Below, piece by piece: positions 1-6,224 of a stretch of DNA of 6,224 nt. The position numbers and the translations under genes are program-made. Below the pieces are notes generated by a model. It searched no databases. It was not told the origin of the DNA and saw only the letters and a program-made list of their open reading frames with translations. How positions within the stretch are numbered: the stretch's first letter is position 1; every line of letters starts with the position of its first letter. Source of the stretch: GWB2-37-7 sp049684915 (GTDB lineage: Bacteria; Bacillota; Clostridia; Lutisporales; Lutisporaceae); the NCBI GenBank assembly GCA_049684915.1, contig JBAVGO010000152.1:1-6224 (forward strand), read 5' to 3'.

Positions 1-3000
1 AGAAAGATCGGCTGAAATGATAATAGGCATAATGGGTATTATAAAAGCTGGAGGAGCATATCTGCCTATAGATCCAGAATATCCAAATGACAGAATAGCG
101 TATATGCTACAGGACAGTAAAGCAAACATACTACTAACACAAACACACCTTGCGAACAAAGGCGATTTTGGAATAGAGCTTATAGACTTAAAAGATAACA
201 GCATATACATGGGAGATAATAGCAACTTAGATAACATAAACACATCAAATAACTTAGTTTACACTATCTACACCTCGGGTTCTACAGGCAAACCAAAGGG
301 AGTAATGGTAGAACACAAAAACCTTGTAAACTTAGTATATGGTTTAAAGGAAAGAATATATAAAGAAAATAAAAACCTTAAGGTAGCAATGGTATCACCT
401 TATGTATTTGATGCATCAGTAAAACAAATATTCCCAGCCTTACTATTAGGACATACTTTATGCATAATACCAGAAGATACAAGACTTGATGCAAACAAGC
501 TATTTGACTATTATACTAATAACTCTATAGATGTAGCAGATGGAACTCCAACACATCTAAAAATGTTGACAGGCTTGGATAAACAAGCTGTTGATATTGG
601 TATAAAACAATTTGTTATAGGTGGAGAAGCATTATCCACAGAACTAGTAGAAGAATACTATAGTAAATATAATAAAAACTGCATAATAAACAATGTATAT
701 GGTCCAACGGAATGTTGCGATGTAACAACAGTGTTTTCTGTAACTAGTAATATGCAAATAAAATCACCTATTGTGCCAATAGGATATCCGATACCAAATG
801 CTAAGGTCTATATAGTTAATAGCTACAACAAAGCAGTGCCAATAGGGGTATTAGGAGAGCTATGCATATCAGGAGCAGGGGTATCGAGAGGATACTTAAA
901 CAATGCTGAATTAACATCAGAGAAGTTTGTTGACAACCCTTATGATGTTACTCAAAAGATGTACAAAACAGGCGACCTAGTAAGATGGTCAGAGGACGGA
1001 AACATAGAGTTTTTAGGCAGAATAGATAATCAAGTAAAGATAAGAGGCTACAGAATAGAGCTAGGAGAAATAGAAGCAAGAATTCTAAGCTTTGAAGGAA
1101 TAGAAGAAGTAATAGTAATAGCGAGAGACGAAGAAGGTGGAAACAACTATTTATGTGCTTATATAAGTGGTATTAGAGAATTTACTATTAGTGAATTCAG
1201 AGAGTACCTTGCTAAAGATTTGCCTGAATATATGATACCAGCATACTTGATACAGTTAGACCAGCTACCCTTAACAACAAATGGAAAGGTAGACAGAAAA
1301 GCATTACCAGAACCTGATGGCAGTATAAATACAGGAGTAGCATATTCTGCACCAACTAATGAAATAGAAGAGAAGCTTACGGCGATATGGCAAAAAGCAT
1401 TAAGCATAGAGAAGGTAGGTATAAACGATAACTTCTTTGAGTTAGGCGGACATTCCTTAAAGGCTATTAATGTAATTGCCAAAATACATAAAGAGTTAAA
1501 TGTAGAGCTACCTTTAAGAGAGCTGTTTAAAACACCTACAATAAAGAACTTGGCAAAATATATAGAAGGTAGAGCCAAAAGTGCTTCGACCAACGGAAAC
1601 CGTATTCTACTACTAAGAGAAGGCGTGGGCAGCACTAGAAATCTCTTCTTAATTCATGATGGTAGTGGAGATATATCAGGTTATTTGGAGCTTTGTAATA
1701 AACTAGATAACACTCTAAGCTGTTGGGGTATTATGGCAGGAAGCGAAGAATTGCTTGCACCATATAATACAACCTTTGAGATGCTTGCAAAGGACTATAT
1801 TGATAATATAAAAGCTATACAGCCAAAAGGTCCATATTTATTAGGCGGCTGGAGTATGGGCGGTACAATTGCATATGAAATAACAAGACAACTGGAACGG
1901 GATGGAGAGAAAGTAAAATCTTTAACTCTTATAGATTCATATCCTCCAGAATCGGAAGTTAGAATGACTTGGCCTCAAATAACTCTTGAAGGAGAAAAAA
2001 CTCTAACAGCTATGCTTATAAATAGTAGTATAGTAAGAGAAATGATTGTTAAGGCTGATTCAATAGAGAAAATATGGGATACAATAGCGGAATACATGGG
2101 AAAATCAGATGTTGAGTTGGAAAAAGCGAAGCTGATGTTACCAAGTGCTATAGGAATGCTGATACCTGAACAAGGACAAAGCGATGCGAAATGCTTTATA
2201 AATCGACTTAATATTATACGTACCTTACTCAGTGCTGCTGACCAATATACCACAAAAGAACGCATAAAAGCTTCGGTTTACCTAGTTAAGACCTCAGATA
2301 GCACTGCACTTAACACAAAAGCATGGAATCTTATCAGTGAAACGCCTGTGCAAGTAAGTGAAATTGAAGGAGATCACTTCAGTATCATGAAGGGTAATAG
2401 AGCAGAAAAACTGGCTGTAATGCTAAATGAAATCCTAGAGCAGTCAGTAGCAAATTATCGTATGCTAAAAGAGCTCAACAACACCAAAACTTGCTATCCG
2501 AGGGATATGGCGATACATCAATGCTTTGAAGCTCAAGCTGAAATGAATCCTGAACGTATTGCAGTTATCTACAAGGATAGGCAGTTGACATACAGAGAGC
2601 TAAATGAAAAAGCCAATCAACTAGCAGCGTTATTGAAAGCAAGCAATATAGAGAAGGAGAATATTGTTTGCTTGTTGATAGATAAGTCACCAGAAATGGT
2701 TATAGGTACCTTAGCAATTCTAAAAGTTGGAGCTGCGTATCTTCCAATAGACTATGAATATCCTGAAGCTAGAATCAAGCATATGCTAAAGGATAGTAAG
2801 GCAGTGGCAGTATTAACTAACTCAAGCCTTGCTGGCGGCTTGAACTGGAATGGTAAAATAATATGCTTGGATGAAGAATCCAATTATACTGGCAGTAAAT
2901 GTAATCTTGATTGCTGTGTGCAACCGAATAATCTAGCATATATAATGTATACCTCAGGCTCCACCGGTGAAGCTAAAGGGGTTATGGTAGAACATCGAAA

Positions 3001-6000
3001 TGTAGTCCGTTTAGTTAAAAACACTAACTATATCGATTTTGCAGAAGGTGGTCGAATCCTACAGGCAGGTGCTATTGCCTTTGACGCTGCTACTTTTGAA
3101 ATATGGGGTGCCCTTCTAAACGGGCTCAGATTGTATCTTTGCGATAAGGAAACCATACTTGATGCAGAAAAGCTGGGAAAAGCCCTTAAAGATTATCAGA
3201 TTACTATACTGTTGCTGACCTCTTCTCTGTTCAATCAGTTAGCACAGCAAGAACCAGGAATATTCAGTCCTTGCCACTGGCTTTTAGTCGGAGGAGATGT
3301 GCTTTCACCCAAGCATATCAATAATGTGCGTAATATGCACAAGAATTTGAAGGTAGTAAACGCCTATGGACCTACAGAGAATGCCACAATATCAACCTGC
3401 TTCCTTATAGACAGGGACTATTATGATAATATTCCTATAGGTAAGCCTATAGCTAACTCTACAGCTTATATACTAAACTCCGAGGGAGAATTGCTGCCCT
3501 TTGGAGAAATAGGAGAGTTACATGTAGGCGGCGATGGTTTGGCAAGAGGATATCTCGGAAAAACTGAGCTTACTGCTGAAAGATTTGTATCCAACCCCTT
3601 TGTACAAGGAGAAAGACTGTATAAAACAGGAGATTTAGTAAAATGGAACAAAGAAGGCAATATTGAATTCATGGGAAGAAAAGATAATCAAATAAAGCTC
3701 CGCGGCTTCCGAATTGAATTGGAAGAAATCGAAAACAAGCTGACAGCACATGAAGCTATATTAGAAGCCGTTGTACTGGTAAGAACCGATGAAACAGGAG
3801 ACAAATACCTAAGCACTTGCTTTACTGCTGATAAGCCTTTGACAGCACAAGAAATAAGGGAGTATCTAGGACAGATACTGCCTGCATATATGATACCTGT
3901 ATACTTCATACAAATTGATAAGATACCTCTAACCCCAACCGGTAAAGCAGACCGTAAAGCACTCAACTATATCGCCGATAAGCTTGAAATGGATATGAGA
4001 ATTGAAGCTGGAGTAGAATATGAAGCTCCAAGAAGTGAAATTGAGGAAAAGCTGGTTCAAATATGGGAAGATATATTGAATATCCCCAAAATAGGAATTG
4101 GTGATAACTTCTTTGAGCTGGGAGGACATTCCCTAAAGGCGACAAATATAGCCGCAAATATTAATAAGGAACTAAATGTTTCTGTACCAATAACAGAAAT
4201 GTTTAAGACACCTACAATAAAGGGATTAGCTGATTATGTAAAAAATGCCCAACAAAGCGTATACACTAGAATCGAGCCAATTGAGGAAAAAGAGTATTAT
4301 GAGTTATCTTCAGCTCAAAAAAGAATGTACATTATACATCAGCTGGATGAAGATGGCATTAGCTATAACCTACCAATGATGATGAGCTTAGAGGGAGAGC
4401 CTGACAAAACTAAGCTCAAGGAAACATTTGATAAGCTAATACAAAGACATGAAGCATTAAGAACCTCCTTTGAGGTAATAAATGGAGCACCTGTACAGAT
4501 AGTGCATAAGGACGTAAACTTTGAAATTGAATACACAGAAGTAGCTAATGACAATGAAAAGGCTGGAGAAATAGCAGCTAGATTTATAAAAGCCTTTGAT
4601 TTAAGCAAAGCACCATTAATCAGAGTGGCACTGACTAAAATCAATGACAAAGAACATGTATTAATGATAGATATGCACCATATAATATCAGATGGTGTAT
4701 CTATGGAATTATTTACCAAGGATTTTACAGAGCTATATGATAACAACGAACTAACAAAATTAAGAATCCAATACAAGGATTTCGCAGTATGGCAAAATGG
4801 AATGTTCAAATATGGACAAATCAAACAACAAGAAGAATATTGGTTAAAGACATTTGAAAGAGAAGCACCTGTACTTAATATGCTAACAGACTACCAAAGA
4901 CCAAATATACAAAGCTTTGAAGGGGATAGTATAGGCTTTGAACTAAGTGAAGAGTTGACAGATAAGTTAAAGCAAGTAGCAAAAGAAACAGTAAGTACCA
5001 TGTACATGATACTGCTATCAGCCTGCAATATATTACTATCAAAATACAGCGGACAAGAAGATATAATAATAGGAAGTCCAATAGCAGGCAGACCTCATGC
5101 TGACTTACAGAACATAATGGGTATGTTTGTAAACACCCTGGCAATGAGAAACTACCCAGATGGCAATAAAACCTTCAAAGAGTTTTTGACAGAAGTAAAA
5201 ACAAGCTCACTACAAGCCTTTGAAAGCCAAGACTATCAATTTGAGGAGCTAATAGACAAGTTAAACATCACAAGAGACCTAAGTAGAAATCCACTATTTG
5301 ATGTAGTGTTCTCAATGCAGAATATGGAGGCAGGGGAGCTGAAAATAGGGGGATTAAACGTCAAACCCTATGAAATTGATATTAAGATAGCACAATTTGA
5401 TATAACTATTACAGCTATAGAATCAAGCAAAACTATAGGGCTATCCTTAAATTACTGCACAAAGCTGTTTAGCAAGCGAACAATGCAAAACATGAGCAAG
5501 CACTTAATAAATATACTAAACAGCATATCAAACAATACAGAACTACGACTATCAGAAGTTGAAATGCTATCAGAGGAAGAAAAACATCAACTACTAGTAG
5601 AGTTTAACAACAAGATATCCGAATATCCAAAGGATAAAACAATACAACAGCTATTTGAAGAGCAAGCAGAAAAGACACCAAATAACATAGCAGTAGTGTA
5701 TAAGAAATATATGCTAACCTACAAAGCACTAAACGAAAAAGCAAATAAAATAGCAAGCTTACTAAGAAATAAGGGAATAAGATCAAATGAAATAGTTGGA
5801 ATAATGGTAGAAGGCTCAACGGAGATGCTGGTAGGAATACTAGGAATACTAAAAGCAGGAGCAGCATATCTGCCAATTGATCCTAAATATCCTATAGACA
5901 GAATAGCTTACATGATAGAAGACAGCAAAACAAGAATATTGCTAACTGACTTCCAGCCAAAAGATATGCTTGGTGAGAATACTGAGCTAATACTACTAAA

Positions 6001-6224
6001 GGATGAAGAGCTATATAAGGGTGAAAATGCAAACTTAGAAATAATAAATACACCAAAGGATATAGCCTATGTTATATACACCTCGGGAAGTACAGGTAAG
6101 CCAAAGGGAGTAATGATAGAGCATAGCTCCTTGATTAACCTATGCAAATGGCACATTGACTATTATGAAGTAACAGAAAAAGACAACAGTACAAAATATG
6201 CAGGCTTTGGCTTTGACGCATCAG
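1..6224 (+). CDS. Non-ribosomal peptide synthetase, partial at both ends, with an internal thioesterase
   Basis: A single open frame (codons start at base 2) crosses the whole window without a stop, giving about 2,074 residues. The domain order is A1(partial)-PCP1-TE-A2-PCP2-C-A3(partial). It is a cytosolic multimodular enzyme that activates amino acids as aminoacyl-AMPs, loads them on phosphopantetheine arms and joins them into a peptide. Core motifs of each domain are clear and in the expected order, including YTSGSTG, YGPTE, YKTGDL, LGGHSLK, GWSMGG and HHIISDG. The start and stop of the gene are outside the window, so modules on either side are unknown. The odd features are the TE in the middle of the chain and the lack of a C domain before A2. 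Arg codon choice also changes over the TE-A2-PCP2 part. The NRPS assignment is near certain; the peptide product cannot be named. Confidence 0.97.
2..1320 (+). other. Adenylation domain A1, Glu-like pocket, N-terminus cut off
   Basis: This AMP-forming domain selects an amino acid and loads it on PCP1. The window opens just before core motif A2 (KAGGAYLPID), so roughly the first 60-80 residues are missing. Seen in order: YTSGSTGKPKG (residues 90-100), VYGPTE (232-237), YKTGDL, GRIDNQVKIRGYRIELGEIE, and NGKVDRKAL with the catalytic Lys at residue 429 (base 1286). Aligning by eye to the GrsA pocket positions gives D137, A138, K141, D180, V205, G207, V232, D240, V241 plus K429, i.e. DAKDVGVDV-K. 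The surrounding sequence (SPYVFDASVKQIF, DGTPTHL, GPTECC) resembles the glutamate-activating first domain of surfactin synthetase as I recall it (DAKDLGVVD-K). Glutamate or a close analogue is the best guess, but the last two pocket residues are in swapped order. Every Arg codon here is AGA. Confidence 0.93.
1352..1570 (+). other. Peptidyl carrier protein domain PCP1
   Basis: This carrier (thiolation) domain of about 73 residues directly follows A1. It holds the aminoacyl or peptidyl chain as a thioester on a phosphopantetheine arm. The attachment motif DNFFELGGHSLKA is intact, with the modified Ser at residue 485 (base 1454). The LGGHSLK form, rather than LGGDSIK, is the type usually found ahead of C or TE domains and not ahead of epimerization domains, which fits the TE that follows. 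It ends in the usual FKTPTIKNLAKYIEG helix. Its second half lines up with PCP2 at a constant offset of 2,676 nt. Confidence 0.94.
1427..1546 (+). repeat. Carrier-domain direct repeat, copy 1 (in PCP1)
   Basis: This 120-nt stretch covers the phosphopantetheine motif and the last helices of PCP1. It pairs with 4103-4222 without gaps: 91 of 120 bases match by hand count. There are perfect 15-mers at both ends (GATAACTTCTTTGAG and ACACCTACAATAAAG). The repeat follows from homologous protein domains. It brackets the TE-A2-PCP2 block in frame. Confidence 0.75.
1595..2450 (+). other. Internal type I thioesterase domain (alpha/beta hydrolase)
   Basis: This thioesterase of about 285 residues follows PCP1 with a short linker. 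Such domains take the chain from the adjacent carrier onto a serine and release it by hydrolysis or cyclization. The opening strand reads NLFLIHDGSG. The nucleophile motif GWSMGG has its Ser at residue 618 (base 1853). The acid is in LTLIDSYPPE, Asp 645, 27 residues after the Ser, the same spacing as recalled for the surfactin TE (S80/D107). The His is in GDHFSIM, residue 792. The triad is therefore complete and the domain should be active. The Asp-to-His distance (147) is longer than recalled for surfactin TE (about 100), which suggests an enlarged lid or substrate region. The oddity is position: no stop follows, and an A domain begins within about 35 residues. Arg codons here include CGT, CGG, CGA and CGC, unlike the preceding module. 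Confidence 0.93.
2477..3975 (+). other. Adenylation domain A2, complete, no condensation domain before it
   Basis: A full adenylation domain of about 500 residues. It opens with NNTKTCYPRDMAIHQCFEAQ, resembling the start of initiation A domains such as GrsA as well as ordinary C-A linkers. Core motifs in order: LTYRELNEKANQLA, KVGAAYLPID, YTSGSTGEAKGVM, NAYGPTENAT, GELHVGGDGLARGYL, YKTGDL, GRKDNQIKLRGFRIELEEIE, and TGKADRKAL with catalytic Lys 1315 (base 3944). The phosphate-loop motif has GEAKG where GKPKG is usual, but the conserved second Lys is kept. The pocket residues read D1028, A1029, F1032, L1071, L1095, G1097, A1121, T1129, I1130: DAFLLGATI-K. This suggests a hydrophobic substrate but matches no code I can recall with confidence. 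Lying between a TE and PCP2 with no C domain before it, it looks like a chain-starting module. Arg codons are mixed (9 of 22 CGN, 4 AGG). Confidence 0.94.
4019..4248 (+). other. Peptidyl carrier protein domain PCP2
   Basis: This carrier domain of about 76 residues follows A2 and presents the A2-activated residue to the C domain downstream. It starts near YEAPRSEIEEKLVQIWEDIL. It contains DNFFELGGHSLKATNIA, with the phosphopantetheine Ser at residue 1377 (base 4130), and closes with FKTPTIKGLADYVKN. The LGGHSLK motif again argues against a following epimerization domain, and none is present. The DNA matches PCP1 at 91 of 120 positions (hand count) over 4103-4222, including two perfect 15-mers. 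This reads as family-level conservation, not a fresh duplication. Confidence 0.94.
4103..4222 (+). repeat. Carrier-domain direct repeat, copy 2 (in PCP2)
   Basis: Second copy of the carrier-domain repeat, exactly 2,676 nt (892 codons) downstream of copy 1. Most differences are in third codon positions, with a cluster of amino acid changes in the middle (INVIAKIHKE against TNIAANINKE). That pattern fits old divergence under selection, not recent copying. Confidence 0.75.
4265..5575 (+). other. Condensation domain, probably LCL type
   Basis: This domain of about 435 residues forms the peptide bond between the chain on PCP2 (donor) and the residue loaded by A3 on the next carrier, which is outside the window. 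The first motif is YELSSAQKRMYIIHQ (from about base 4295), followed by RHEALRTSFE. The active-site motif HHIISDG is intact at residues 1559-1565, with the second His, the key catalytic one, at base 4679. Then come YKDFAVWQNG, a GSPIAGRPHADLQNIMGMFVNT block, and RDLSRNPLFDVVFSMQN. There is no second N-terminal HHxxxxxGD motif, so it is not a dual epimerase/condensation domain. The motif style and the lack of an epimerase before it suggest the LCL class (L-donor, L-acceptor). If A2-PCP2 is an initiation module, this C domain makes the first bond of a new chain. Codon use returns to almost only AGA for Arg. Confidence 0.93.
5600..6224 (+). other. Adenylation domain A3, C-terminus cut off
   Basis: The N-terminal part of a third adenylation domain follows the C domain through the usual linker (LLVEFNNKISEYPKDKTIQQ). 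Core motifs seen: LTYKALNEKANKIA, KAGAAYLPIDPKYP, and YTSGSTGKPKGVMIEH at about 6077-6121. The window ends within FGFDAS, giving only the first pocket residues (Asp, Ala). The substrate cannot be predicted. At shared motifs the DNA wording is closer to A1 than to A2, for example identical 15-mers at 293-307 and 6101-6115. The remaining domain and its carrier lie downstream. Confidence 0.92.

Noticed and set aside
1159..1635. Minus-strand open frame of 158 codons
   Set aside because: It lies fully antisense to the end of A1 and PCP1, whose motifs are unmistakable on the + strand. It has no recognisable domain and the hydrophobic, Ser-rich make-up typical of antisense reading.
2462..2509. A separate gene starting after the TE (ATG at 2462 or 2507)
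   Set aside because: No stop codon lies between the TE and these ATGs. The first has no ribosome binding site. The GAGG before the second is only about 3 nt away, too close, and the ATG falls inside the A2 domain.
1427..4222. Misassembly through the carrier repeats as the cause of the odd domain order
   Set aside because: The copies share only about 76% identity with no perfect match I saw longer than 15 nt, which is a poor basis for an assembly join, and the frame is kept throughout. It cannot be fully excluded without reads.
4222..4320. An epimerization domain or dual E/C domain between PCP2 and A3
   Set aside because: PCP2 has LGGHSLK, only one HHxxxDG is present in this region, and there is no N-terminal HHxxxxxGD motif.
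4363..4824. Minus-strand open frame of 153 codons
   Set aside because: It is antisense to the C domain, including the HHIISDG site, and shows no motif of its own.
4875..5876. Leu-rich minus-strand open frames that look like membrane proteins (4875-5144 and 5604-5876)
   Set aside because: The Leu/Tyr-rich runs come from reading AT-rich coding sequence on the wrong strand. The + strand carries continuous C and A3 domain motifs there.

Overview
The whole window lies inside one very large gene. It encodes a type I modular non-ribosomal peptide synthetase (NRPS) on the + strand and is cut at both ends. Reading codons from base 2 (2, 5, 8 ...) gives about 2,074 codons with no stop. No start codon, promoter, intergenic gap or terminator is inside the window. 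The DNA is AT-rich, with heavy use of AGA for Arg and ATA for Ile. The protein motifs resemble Bacillota NRPSs (surfactin, gramicidin and tyrocidine type), so a low-GC Bacillota, most likely a clostridial lineage, is the best guess. No gene name can be assigned.

Layout by domain: adenylation A1 (N-terminus missing, 2-1320), carrier PCP1 (1352-1570), thioesterase TE (about 1595-2450), adenylation A2 (about 2477-3975), carrier PCP2 (4019-4248), condensation C (about 4265-5575), and the first part of adenylation A3 (about 5600-6224, cut off just inside its substrate-pocket motif). All catalytic signatures that can be checked are intact: PCP serines, TE Ser-Asp-His, C-domain HHxxxDG, and the A-domain core motifs.

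The unusual point is the order A-PCP-TE-A-PCP-C-A in one uninterrupted frame. A TE normally ends an NRPS. Here it is followed, with almost no linker, by an A-PCP module that has no condensation domain before it and therefore looks like an initiation module. A terminating unit and a starting unit appear to be joined in one polypeptide. Codon usage agrees with a composite origin. By hand count, Arg is AGA in all 16 cases in A1-PCP1, but CGN in 14 of 33 cases in TE-A2-PCP2, and CGN in only 2 of 20 in C-A3. Removing the TE-A2-PCP2 block between equivalent points of the two carrier domains (exactly 2,676 nt, 892 codons) would restore an ordinary A-PCP-C-A line.

A1 has a glutamate-like specificity pocket, closely resembling the surfactin Glu domain as recalled, but with the last two pocket positions in the order Asp-Val instead of Val-Asp. 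A2 has a hydrophobic pocket that I cannot assign. The A3 substrate cannot be read. If the line works as ordered, PCP1-bound product could be released by the internal TE while A2-PCP2 starts a new chain passed to C-A3. That is inference.
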